Of a stretch of 64,000 bases of DNA, positions 25,407 through 32,986 are shown piece after piece. The notes beneath the pieces are model-generated. The model was not told the DNA's origin and ran no database searches. It was given only the letters and a program-made list of their open reading frames with translations. The translations under genes were made by a program, and so were the position numbers. Source of the DNA: Pseudomonas sp. PIC25 (GTDB lineage: Bacteria > Pseudomonadota > Gammaproteobacteria > Pseudomonadales > Pseudomonadaceae); contig NZ_MUJY01000162.1 in the NCBI RefSeq assembly GCF_002286785.1, positions 1 through 64,000 of the forward strand. Direction: 5' to 3'. How positions within the stretch are numbered: the first letter of the stretch is position 1; each line of letters starts with the position of its first letter.

Positions 25407-26300
25407 ATGTTGAAAGGTCTGGCTCTAACGCCCCCAGTGATTGGGCGCATCTCGATCGGCAAAGTCGTCGAGAGAAACGGCAAACGTCTGCCTGAGAAAG
25501 ACGATCAATTCACCATCACCTCCCAGGTGCAAGGAAAAGACGGCTGGTTACTGCATCCACTCAACGACCAGCTGCGCCAAGGCAAAGAGGACAAACTGCG
25601 CAGCATCCCGATCCGCCTGATGTTCAACGAACCCGAGCTCAACTTCCGCGCCGACTACACCCTGTTCGATCGGCAAACCGGACGCCCGGTTTGTGTGGGC
25701 AATGGGGAAACCTGCAAGCGCATTGGCCAGGATGGAATCGAGACACTGCCGTGCCCCTCACCAGATGCCTGCCCACTGGCCAAAGGGGGCGCCTGCAAAC
25801 CGTATGGCCGACTGAACGTGGTTATCGGCGATGAGGATCCGCTTGGCAGCTTTGTGTTCCGCACCACTGGTTTCAACAGCATCCGTACCCTCGCAGCACG
25901 CCTGAAATACTTCCAGGCGATCTCAGGCAATCGCCTGGCCTGCCTGGCATTGGAGCTGCGCCTGCGCGGCAAATCCACCCGGCAAAGCCATGGCACGCCA
26001 ATCTTCTATGTGGACATCACGCTGCGTAGCGGCATGAGCGTGGAGGAGAACCTGCTGGCCGCCAAGCAATTGGATGAGGGTCGCCAAGCGGCCGGCTTCG
26101 ACCAGCGCGCGCTCGATAGCGCCGCGCAGCAAGGGCTGGGCAATGGCGCCTTCGAAGACAACGAAGAGGACAGCGGCGCGATTGTCGATGAGTTCTTCCC
26201 GCTCACCGAACCAGCGCCCACCACCAGCGAGCCTTCATCCCCACAGCGCACAGCCCTGGCCGCCAAGCTGGAATCGCTCAGCAGCGAAGCGAGGCCCTAA
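25407..26300 (+). CDS. Cysteine-cluster protein of the element recombination module
   Basis: A 297-residue protein with CAGGAG before its ATG. Residues about 95-130 have four cysteines (VGNGETCKRIG, LPCPSPDACPLAKGGACKPY), suggesting a zinc or iron-sulphur site. Before that lies PIRLMFNEPELNFRADYTLF. Proteins of this kind are often annotated as 'hydrolase or metal-binding protein' or likened to recombination directionality factors (gp3-like) in integrative elements. The C-terminal 60 residues are acidic and Ser/Pro-rich. Its position after the YqaJ gene suggests a DNA recombination or annealing role, but this is only inferred. Confidence 0.6.
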   Translation: MLKGLALTPPVIGRISIGKVVERNGKRLPEKDDQFTITSQVQGKDGWLLHPLNDQLRQGKEDKLRSIPIRLMFNEPELNFRADYTLFDRQTGRPVCVGNGETCKRIGQDGIETLPCPSPDACPLAKGGACKPYGRLNVVIGDEDPLGSFVFRTTGFNSIRTLAARLKYFQAISGNRLACLALELRLRGKSTRQSHGTPIFYVDITLRSGMSVEENLLAAKQLDEGRQAAGFDQRALDSAAQQGLGNGAFEDNEEDSGAIVDEFFPLTEPAPTTSEPSSPQRTALAAKLESLSSEARP

Positions 26301-26317
26301 GTCTCAGGAGGTTCTTC

Positions 26318-26722
26318 ATGGAAACACGATGCCTGATTTGCGAATCGACGCTCGTGGTCACCAAGGCGCAAGCGCAAGCCGTCTCTCTACTGCTGGGAAC
26401 GCTAGGCGGCTTCTTGGAGGGCTGTTCGGAGATGCGCGTGCAGAGCGACACGCACCAAAACCGCGATATCGGCGACACGTTTCAAATGGGGCTCGAACGG
26501 CTTACACGCGCCGTAGAAAGCGCAACCTCTGGATGCGCACAGGGCTGGGAATTTGCCCAAGACGTTCAGCGTTATCACTTCGGGGAATTCGAGTGCCTTT
26601 GCCTGCGCTGTGGTGCACGTTTCGACCAACAGCCTAGCGACACCCTTACGCCTCTGCCAGGCGATCCGCCAACTGCTCGACCAGCCCCAGGATCAACTGA
26701 CGGTCCGCAGGTGAGACCGTAG
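26318..26722 (+). CDS. Small zinc-ribbon protein
   Basis: A 134-residue protein with CLIC near the start and CLRC later, i.e. one four-cysteine zinc site split by about 75 residues of helical sequence. AGGAGG lies just upstream of the ATG. The last 25 residues are Pro-rich and overlap the convergent HTH gene (26,646-26,993), so the true functional end may be shorter. Function unknown; typical small element passenger. Confidence 0.5.
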   Translation: METRCLICESTLVVTKAQAQAVSLLLGTLGGFLEGCSEMRVQSDTHQNRDIGDTFQMGLERLTRAVESATSGCAQGWEFAQDVQRYHFGEFECLCLRCGARFDQQPSDTLTPLPGDPPTARPAPGSTDGPQVRP

Positions 26723-26993
26723 CCAGCATACGGCTGATCCGTTGCGCCTGATCGTCAGTTCGCGGGCTTGCTTCTGTCAGCAAGTCCGCGGCCTCGCACT
26801 CGAAGATGGCGGCGAACTCCAGCAACCGAGAAATGTTGGGGATGACGATACCCCGCTCGATGCGGGAAATCGCCTCGCTGCCAATGCCAAGCCGCTCGGC
26901 CACATGCTCTTGCGTCATACCGACGCGGACGCGCTGCTTGGCAATCGCTCGACCTACAGCTTCGGCTAGGTGCTTCTGATCAATCTCGGACAT
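26646..26993 (-). CDS. XRE-family (Cro/CI-like) HTH regulator
   Basis: A 115-residue protein from ATG 26,993, chosen because GGAGG lies four bases upstream; an earlier ATG at 27,005 is possible. The HTH reads KQRVRVGMTQEHVAERLG, IGSEAISRIERGIVIPN, the standard XRE helix-turn-helix. The C-terminus is a short amphipathic helix (RQLILGLVEQLADRL). It overlaps the 3' end of the zinc-ribbon gene convergently. Probable regulator of the integrative element. Confidence 0.85.
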   Translation of the reverse strand: MSEIDQKHLAEAVGRAIAKQRVRVGMTQEHVAERLGIGSEAISRIERGIVIPNISRLLEFAAIFECEAADLLTEASPRTDDQAQRISRMLATVSPADRQLILGLVEQLADRLAEA

Positions 26994-27167
26994 GTCGCCT
27001 CCCATCTCACCCTGGATGGTTGGCTAACCACTTATTGACATGAAGGACCCAAAAAGTCGAATCTCAACCTTTAAAGCCCATATACAACCTAAACACTCAG
27101 GAATCCCCCTGCAGGATGCAGCCCGCTTCAAACCTTCCCTTTCATTTTCAAAGCATTCGAGGATCAC

Positions 27168-28181
27168 ATGAACCTGCGAACGTTCATTCTCGCGCCGCTT
27201 CTGCCCCTGGCGTTGGCCGGCTGCAACGAAGCCATCGATACCGTCAAGAACGGTCGAATGAAAATCAACGAGCAATACACCGTCGACCAGGCGTTCAGCA
27301 ATCGAAGCATTTGCGACAGCGTCGATTGGGACGTCATCACCGATGACAGAAACAGAGAACTTGTTCAGTACAAGTGCCATATCACCGGCATCGAGTCGTA
27401 CTACGCACAGGAAAAGCAACGTATCCGGGAGAACTTGCTCAGCGGCTTCGATTTGGAAAAGCGGGCTGCCCAAGTCCATCTAGAACCGGCACGCATGGAG
27501 GTGGAAGCCGCCGATAACGCGCTGAATAAACCGCGGCCCGCCAACACTGCTACCTTGGACAGCGACCGGCTCACAGACCTGCTGGCCCGGGAGGATCTGC
27601 TCTCCGAAAGCGCCCCCTCACGCTCGCTTCAGAACTATTCCGACAGCCCAGAGGTTGCGGCAGCTGCACAGCGTTACTTCTTGAGCTACGTGCGAGACAC
27701 AACCTCTCCTCAGTTCGCTGCACACAAGCAGAACGAACAGGAGTTACTTCGGGCCATGGCGACTGAACGCGAAAAAGTTCAAACCCAGATTGCTGAGGAG
27801 CGGGCTCGCCTGAGCGAAGTCCAGAATGCTCGCGGGCAAGAATCGGTGGCTCACGCTCAGCAGCGCCTGAACCGGGCAACGGAGCTCTATGAAAACCTGC
27901 AGAGCTCCGTTGCTGCCAAGCTTGAGGAACTGGATGTCCAGCACGCCGCCAAGCTGAAGCAGTTCGACGGTGCAGCCACCATAGAGTCAGTAGCCGAGGT
28001 CTTTGAGTGGGTCGTCAAGGGTGAGGAAATCGAACTCGTCTGGTCGGGACTGGAAGGCACTTACAGCGACGGGCAGATCAAGAGGTTTGGCCACATCAAT
28101 CGGCTCGGCAGCCTGCAGGACGTCTATCGCAATAACGTGAAGACCTATTCCGACCTACGCCAAAAAGCGCCGCTGCTGTAG
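27168..28181 (+). CDS. Secreted lipoprotein with a coiled-coil middle
   Basis: A 337-residue protein with a lipoprotein signal: MNLRTFILAPLLPLALAGC, lipobox LAGC with cysteine at residue 19. The mature part has a helical, charged stretch (ATEREKVQTQIAEERARLSE, VAHAQQRLNRATELYENLQS) likely to be coiled coil. It is 7 bases from the next gene, a periplasmic protein, so the two form an operon. Adhesion, exclusion or envelope-stress roles are possible; no family recognised. Confidence 0.65.
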   Translation: MNLRTFILAPLLPLALAGCNEAIDTVKNGRMKINEQYTVDQAFSNRSICDSVDWDVITDDRNRELVQYKCHITGIESYYAQEKQRIRENLLSGFDLEKRAAQVHLEPARMEVEAADNALNKPRPANTATLDSDRLTDLLAREDLLSESAPSRSLQNYSDSPEVAAAAQRYFLSYVRDTTSPQFAAHKQNEQELLRAMATEREKVQTQIAEERARLSEVQNARGQESVAHAQQRLNRATELYENLQSSVAAKLEELDVQHAAKLKQFDGAATIESVAEVFEWVVKGEEIELVWSGLEGTYSDGQIKRFGHINRLGSLQDVYRNNVKTYSDLRQKAPLL

Positions 28182-28188
28182 GTGCCCC

Positions 28189-28656
28189 ATGAAGCGACTA
28201 ATAGCACTTGTTCCGATATTGCTGCTGGCGACCTCGATCAACGTCCAGGCCAATGCCTACTGTGATTCCAGGCGATCTGCTCAAGAGATTGAGACCTGCT
28301 ATCGGCAATCCCTGACGGCGCTCAAACGAGCTGTCGACAAGGGATTCAATAAAATCATGAACAGTCCCAACTACATCGAAGCGACCAAGCAGCGTATTCA
28401 GCAGGAGCAACGCGTTTGGGAGCAGAGCGTCCAGACCAACTGCCAGAACTATGCTTGCGTTGAGTATCAGTTCCAGGGCCGGCTGCTTCAGCTGGGTCGA
28501 ATGAAAGCAGATCCAGCCCCCTCAGCGATGGATGCTGAGGCGTGCCTGGATGCCTGGATCGCTGCCTATCGCCAAGATGAAGGAGACGAAGTCGCGATCA
28601 TCCACGACCAAATCACCGAGTGGCAGCAATGGTGTAGCGAAGGCCGCTTGCCCTGA
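28189..28656 (+). CDS. Periplasmic LprI/DUF1311-like protein
   Basis: A 155-residue protein with a signal peptide (MKRLIALVPILLLATSINVQ, cleavage after ANA). The mature N-terminus YCDSRRSAQEIETCYRQSLT with KQRIQQEQRVWEQSVQTNC fits the LprI/DUF1311 lysozyme-inhibitor-like fold: short helices linked by two disulphides. It carries seven mature cysteines. Coupled with the lipoprotein gene upstream. A terminator follows at 28,708. Confidence 0.65.
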   Translation: MKRLIALVPILLLATSINVQANAYCDSRRSAQEIETCYRQSLTALKRAVDKGFNKIMNSPNYIEATKQRIQQEQRVWEQSVQTNCQNYACVEYQFQGRLLQLGRMKADPAPSAMDAEACLDAWIAAYRQDEGDEVAIIHDQITEWQQWCSEGRLP

Positions 28657-28707
28657 TGCCCCACTGACACAGCTGATCTGAAATACGGGTTCAGCTGATC
28701 CCCCTCA

Positions 28708-28743
28708 AACCGCCAGATCACTCGATGGTCCGGCGGTTTTTTT
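28708..28743 (+). terminator. Rho-independent terminator after the periplasmic gene pair
   Basis: AACCGCC and GGCGGTT frame a 17-base interior that can pair weakly further, followed by seven or more T residues. Confidence 0.8.
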
Positions 28744-28776
28744 ATGCCCCTACAAACACAGCCGTATGGAGGTCCT

Positions 28777-29271
28777 ATGACTGCCAAATTCAAGGCCGGC
28801 GAGTCCGCTGGCACCTACATCGCCGATGCACCGGTGACCGAAGCCGATATCGTGGAAATGGCTCAACATCTGGCCAGCAAGCGGCTGCGTAAAGGCCAGG
28901 CCTTGCATCAACCCAAGGAGGTTTTTAGCTACCTGCAGCTCCTGCTGCAGGACTATGAACATGAGGTATTTGCACTGCTACTGCTGGACAGCAAGCACCG
29001 TGTCATTCGATTTGAGGAGCTGTTTCGCGGCACCCTGGACAGTGCCAGTGTCTATCCCCGCGAAGTCGTCAAAGTAGCGCTGGAACACAATGCAGCAGCA
29101 ATAGTGTTGGTGCATAACCACCCTTCCGGTGATCCGGAGCCAAGCCATGCAGACCGTGTCCTGACCAGCAGGCTCAAGCAAGCACTCGAGATGGTGGGCG
29201 TACGCACGCTCGACCACATTATCGTGGGGGCTGAAGGCTGCGTATCGCTCGCCGAACAGGGATACCTGTGA
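28777..29271 (+). CDS. radC: RadC-family JAB-domain protein
   Basis: A 164-residue protein with GGAGG ahead of ATG 28,777. Metal-site motifs of the RadC JAB/MPN domain are intact: VLVHNHPSGDPEPSHADR (H-x-P...D) with LRFEELFRG-like strand IRFEELFRGTLDSASVYPRE before it. These short RadC proteins are standard passengers of integrative elements and prophages; a DNA repair role was proposed for the family but not firmly shown. It lacks the N-terminal helix-hairpin-helix of chromosomal RadC. Confidence 0.9.
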   Translation: MTAKFKAGESAGTYIADAPVTEADIVEMAQHLASKRLRKGQALHQPKEVFSYLQLLLQDYEHEVFALLLLDSKHRVIRFEELFRGTLDSASVYPREVVKVALEHNAAAIVLVHNHPSGDPEPSHADRVLTSRLKQALEMVGVRTLDHIIVGAEGCVSLAEQGYL

Positions 29272-29326
29272 AACCGTGCGGATCCATGAAGACACACGTC
29301 GATATCGACCAGCACAGTAGATCCAG

Positions 29327-29352
29327 CGTGGGCAGCGTAGCAGCTGCCCACG
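29327..29352. repeat. Perfect 10-base inverted repeat
   Basis: CGTGGGCAGC and GCTGCCCACG flank a six-base loop downstream of radC. No immediate T-run follows, so it may be a weak terminator or structure between the convergent radC and alpA-type genes. Confidence 0.6.
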
Positions 29353-29454
29353 CCAATCCATGCCCGATATTTTTTTGCCTTGAGAGACCAAAGCTCCGAG
29401 GTTTCGTTACGTCTGCAGACGGACGCGATGAATTCCCGCGGTTGTTTCGCAGGG

Positions 29455-29658
29455 CTACAGAGATGGCTGACCATCTCGTTCCCGAAGCCGAGCCAGGATC
29501 CATTCCTGCACCTCGGACTCAACCCACGCTACAGCCTTACCCCCCAAAGCAACTGAGCCAGGGAAGCTCCCCTCCTTCATGACCTTGTAGACGGTAGAGC
29601 GGCCAAGGCCGGTCAGTCGCATCACTTCTTTCAGTCGAATCAGTCTCATGGTCGGCAC
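29455..29658 (-). CDS. AlpA-family regulator
   Basis: A 67-residue protein (or 64 from the inner ATG). RLIRLKEVMRLTGLGRSTVY, KVMKEGSFPGSVALGGKAVA and WVESEVQEWI make up the complete AlpA/excisionase-type winged HTH. AlpA proteins activate element excision genes in P4-type satellites and integrative islands. It lies 25 bases after the Gp2-like gene on the same strand, so the pair is an operon. Confidence 0.9.
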   Translation of the reverse strand: MPTMRLIRLKEVMRLTGLGRSTVYKVMKEGSFPGSVALGGKAVAWVESEVQEWILARLRERDGQPSL

Positions 29659-29683
29659 TCCGGTAGTTAGTCCATGAGATGGC

Positions 29684-30361
29684 TCAGGGGAGTTCGGTTT
29701 TAAGACGACTCAGCTGACTCATGCCAAAGTTTCGCTGGCCGTCCCCATACACCTTGGTCCTCTTTTTGGCGAAGTAGCTCAGGCGGTAGAAGACCGACTG
29801 ATACTGCCGCTCGAACAGCTGATGCTGAATCTTCAACGGCGATACAGGCTGCTGTGGGAAGTGAACCCCACTCCTTGCGACGAACCAGTCCAAGCCCAGT
29901 GCCACACCCCAGGCTTTGTAGATACGACCCGCAAGCATTTCATCATAGTTGCAGCCAGCAGGATGCAATTTCGAGTAATCGCCCAAGGTGAAGTAGGCAT
30001 CGCGATTCAGCATTAGTGCTAGGTGATAATGCGGCTGGCTCGCGTCGTTCCACTCGCGCACCCAAACATAGCGAAGCATCGGATCGTAGGCTCTACCCCC
30101 TAACGCTGGCTTAATGGACTGGTCATGCTCAAGCTGGCGCTTAAGTGATTCGATGAAGCCAGTTATTGCCCCTTGAGGCAATATGAATCCTCTGGGTGCT
30201 TTTAGGTCAAACCGAATAACCGTCCAGCGCGAATGCATGAGCAAGCCATCCAGCAGTAAAAGGCAGATATTCTTCAGATAGTCTGAGTTAAGGTCACTGG
30301 GTGTTAACTGAACAGGAAAGCCTTGCCATTCAGCTGCGCTAGGTGGTGGTTGGCGGTACAT
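29684..30361 (-). CDS. Inovirus Gp2/YagK-YfjJ-like replication protein (HUH-type motif)
   Basis: A 225-residue protein. YVWVREWNDASQPHYHLALM contains an HYH motif like the metal-binding HUH strand of rolling-circle replication initiators, and the layout matches the 'inovirus Gp2 family'/YagK-YfjJ proteins found on satellites. C-terminal residues FERQYQSVFYRLSYFAKKRT end with basic residues. The RBS AGGAG sits in an 11-base-arm hairpin directly upstream. With AlpA it looks like the replication-control cassette of a small mobile element. Confidence 0.75.
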   Translation of the reverse strand: MYRQPPPSAAEWQGFPVQLTPSDLNSDYLKNICLLLLDGLLMHSRWTVIRFDLKAPRGFILPQGAITGFIESLKRQLEHDQSIKPALGGRAYDPMLRYVWVREWNDASQPHYHLALMLNRDAYFTLGDYSKLHPAGCNYDEMLAGRIYKAWGVALGLDWFVARSGVHFPQQPVSPLKIQHQLFERQYQSVFYRLSYFAKKRTKVYGDGQRNFGMSQLSRLKTELP

Positions 30362-30365
30362 GATT

Positions 30366-30392
30366 AGCTCCTATGATGGGTTCATAGGAGCT
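30366..30392 (-). promoter_or_regulatory. Perfect 11-base inverted repeat covering the RBS of the Gp2-like gene
   Basis: AGCTCCTATGA and TCATAGGAGCT flank a five-base spacer. On the minus-strand transcript the second arm contains AGGAG, the ribosome binding site of the Gp2-like gene that starts at 30,361. The hairpin would hide it; as DNA the repeat could equally be an operator. Confidence 0.6.
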
Positions 30393-30802
30393 CTCTCATC
30401 AGTACATATTCACACACACTGAAATATACTCGTTACACCAGCAAACATAAAACCTAATCAATAATAACTAACCAACGTAAAAATACATCCACGCTCCTAA
30501 GGCAGCTGAAGGCTGGGCTAGGCTCCGGCATCTCACTCATCTTGCGTCAGCGCTCCGAACTTATTCCGAATGAATGACGCCGCCTACCTCATCAGAGCGA
30601 TCTCTGGCTGGTGTTTCACGCGTCCACATTTGACCTTTAGCATCCACAAGCACTGAGTAGATTTAGGATGGCTAGCAAGAGCTAGGCATGACCAGCGGAA
30701 AAGCCTCCTTTTTGGACCGCTAAGCAAAAAAAATAGTCTAGAAAAATGCTATAAATATTACTAGTAAGCAAGAAAATATATAACCCCAAGGAGCATAAGA
30801 AA
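30393..30802. other. Non-coding gap between Gp2-like gene and AT-rich gene
   Basis: About 410 bases with no credible frame. A TATAAATA-like run near 30,749 may serve the following gene. Base composition drops to AT-rich from about 30,720 onward. Confidence 0.5.
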
Positions 30803-31699
30803 TTGAAATCAGATCATTTTGGAATAAAAAAGGAAACCATTAATGAACTTATGAGCCGACTTCGCAGATCTAAACTAAGCAAAAGGGAGATAATTTGGAT
30901 ATTAGTCTTTTTAAAATCAAAAAAACCCTCCTCCATGAACAGCGAAATTATAGACCTGCCAAATTTAGACCAAGCAATATCCAGCATGATTGTGGCAGCC
31001 CCTAGCATTTTGCCATTGATTAATTCAGGCCTTTGCAGAGAGCTTTTAGAAGAAAAGGCATTAGCCTGGATAACCGAAGACAAAATCCAACATGACTGGA
31101 TTAAAAACAAAATAGACAAGACATTAACAAGCAAAAACATTAAGCCAAGAAACCTCCACGGAATAGCCCCAACAAAAATTACAAGCAAAGATTTCTTGAT
31201 AGCAACAATTGACACATGGAGCATAGAGCTATCTGAGAAAAACGATATCGTCACAAATCTTAAAAACGAATGGCAATCCAAAAGAAACCCATATAACCAC
31301 TTTAGCTGGGCCTTAAATGCAGACGAAAGCTATATATCCACATGCATATGGGACTGGATAAAAAATAATAACACCCATATCCAACCTCTACAAACAGCAT
31401 TCAAAAGCCTCGAAGAGGTGATGCAGCATTTTAATCAAGTTTCGACTAGCGAATACGAACTAGAAGCTATAAAAAAATACGCAAAAAATCGTTGGTATCA
31501 AAAAACCTATAGAGAAAACCTAAAAGGAAAAAAGCAACAGAATCTTGTGCTGTCGGAAAAAGCAGTATCACGACTAAAATTGCTATCTAAGAAACATGGC
31601 ATTAAGCGTAATAAAGTAATAGAGCTATTACTCAAACTAGAAACAGAGCAAAACCTCTACCTCAAGCAAGCGTTAAAAATCATGCACATTGAGGAATAA
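30803..31699 (+). CDS. AT-rich unknown protein with a C-terminal ribbon-helix-helix-like tail
   Basis: A 298-residue protein from TTG 30,803 with AAGGAG ten bases upstream. Codon use is strongly A/T, unlike every neighbour, so the gene came from a different host. The body is helical (Lys- and Asn-rich). The last 40 residues (NLVLSEKAVSRLKLLSKKHG, IKRNKVIELLLKLE) resemble a ribbon-helix-helix DNA-binding segment. It is flanked by long gaps. Possibly a regulator or an antiphage orphan; no family recognised. Confidence 0.65.
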   Translation: MKSDHFGIKKETINELMSRLRRSKLSKREIIWILVFLKSKKPSSMNSEIIDLPNLDQAISSMIVAAPSILPLINSGLCRELLEEKALAWITEDKIQHDWIKNKIDKTLTSKNIKPRNLHGIAPTKITSKDFLIATIDTWSIELSEKNDIVTNLKNEWQSKRNPYNHFSWALNADESYISTCIWDWIKNNNTHIQPLQTAFKSLEEVMQHFNQVSTSEYELEAIKKYAKNRWYQKTYRENLKGKKQQNLVLSEKAVSRLKLLSKKHGIKRNKVIELLLKLETEQNLYLKQALKIMHIEE

Positions 31700-32203
31700 G
31701 CCTCCACCGGAAATATCACGGTAATTAGGCTGAAACTATGTCGCTGATCTTAGGCCCGCCCAAAACAGCCTTCCGAATCATGGAGAGTGTTCTAGCGCCA
31801 GGCTGACGTTATCAAGCACTTAGATCGCGGCCGGCGACGAGCAACGTCAATGCTTTGCCACATTCAGGTATGTAGGCAACGACTGAGACGTGATCACGTC
31901 GCCGAGCTATTGGCCAAGCTGAGACTAAGGGGTCAAGGCCGGTAGTAGCACAAGCTAGGCACGCGGCACCCGCTTTCGGTCGAAAGTTGACGACGGTAAT
32001 AGGCAGGAACCGGTCAGAAGCAGTCACTCCGCTCGGGTACTTCGATTTCGACGTCAGCTGCGTTCAGATAGTGCCCTCCTCAACACGCGATATTTTCTGA
32101 CACTGCACGAGGCGTGCATACTGGATAATCATAGTCGTCACGGTGCGTTCGCCAACGCGCATGATCGCTATCAGGATCGGGGCTGATTGATCGAGGGAAC
32201 GCC
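31700..32203. other. Non-coding gap before the Hachiman pair
   Basis: About 500 bases of returning GC-rich sequence with no gene recognised. The promoter of the HamA/HamB operon should lie near its right end; no clear -10/-35 pair was identified. Confidence 0.5.
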
Positions 32204-32986
32204 GTGGGGCTGTATAAGAGGTGGTGCAAGTCCACCAAAGAAAAGGACAAGCGCAAGCATTACTGGACCTATGTCGAGAAGGATGGTGGCCGCGACGAGA
32301 TCCGCGATGACCTCGCCAAGACCATCCGCTCTCACTACGATCGACTCGAACTCATCGCCGAAGACGTGAAGCGACTGGGATACGAAGTCGCCAGTGAAAT
32401 TCTCAGCGCCAAAATGCCCCAAACGGCCAAGGGCCGCTCCGGCGATCTCGGCGAGATTCTCGCGACCGAGCTGGTCGAGGAAGAGATCGGCCTTCGCGTC
32501 CCCGTGCGTCGACTTCGCTACAAGGACGACCGCAACATGGCCATGCGCGGCGATGACTTCATCGGCGCCGGATACGATGGGGCCGGCGAGAAGCTCTGGC
32601 TTCTGAAAGGCGAAGCCAAGAGCAACAAGGTACTCGGCAAGGCCACGGTCACGAGCGCCCGCAAGGTGCTTAACCGCGACAACGGTCGTTGCACGCCCGA
32701 CTCTCTGCTGTTCGTCGCCAACCGTCTACTGGAGAGCAACGACCCTGACGACAACGTACTGGGTCGCAGCCTGCGCGACGAGGTCGGCCTAAAGTCACTG
32801 CGCGCCGATCGCATCGACCACATGCTTTTCACAGTTTCGGGCAACGGCCCCCACGCCTCGCTGAAGGAGGACCTCGACGCCACCGGGACCAATCGGGACC
32901 ATTACGTCGTGAACATCCACGTCGAAGACCACCAAGACTTCATCGCGGATATGTACCTGGAGGCAGAAAACCTTGGAGACGATTGA
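32204..32986 (+). CDS. hamA: HamA (DUF1837) nuclease of a Hachiman defence system
   Basis: A 260-residue protein from GTG 32,204 (GAGGG six bases upstream). The PD-(D/E)XK core is visible: MRGDDFIGAGYDGAGEKLWL followed by LKGEAKSNK (D117/D118, E137-x-K139). This is the DUF1837/HamA pattern of Hachiman, in which HamA degrades DNA after release by the helicase HamB that senses phage-associated DNA. The gene overlaps hamB by 14 bases, the usual Hachiman arrangement. Length matches the family. The system sits at the tRNA-Pro end of the island. Confidence 0.9.
   Translation: MGLYKRWCKSTKEKDKRKHYWTYVEKDGGRDEIRDDLAKTIRSHYDRLELIAEDVKRLGYEVASEILSAKMPQTAKGRSGDLGEILATELVEEEIGLRVPVRRLRYKDDRNMAMRGDDFIGAGYDGAGEKLWLLKGEAKSNKVLGKATVTSARKVLNRDNGRCTPDSLLFVANRLLESNDPDDNVLGRSLRDEVGLKSLRADRIDHMLFTVSGNGPHASLKEDLDATGTNRDHYVVNIHVEDHQDFIADMYLEAENLGDD

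Noticed and set aside
31812..32027. Short minus-strand frame before hamA
   Set aside because: No RBS, no recognisable content; left as intergenic.
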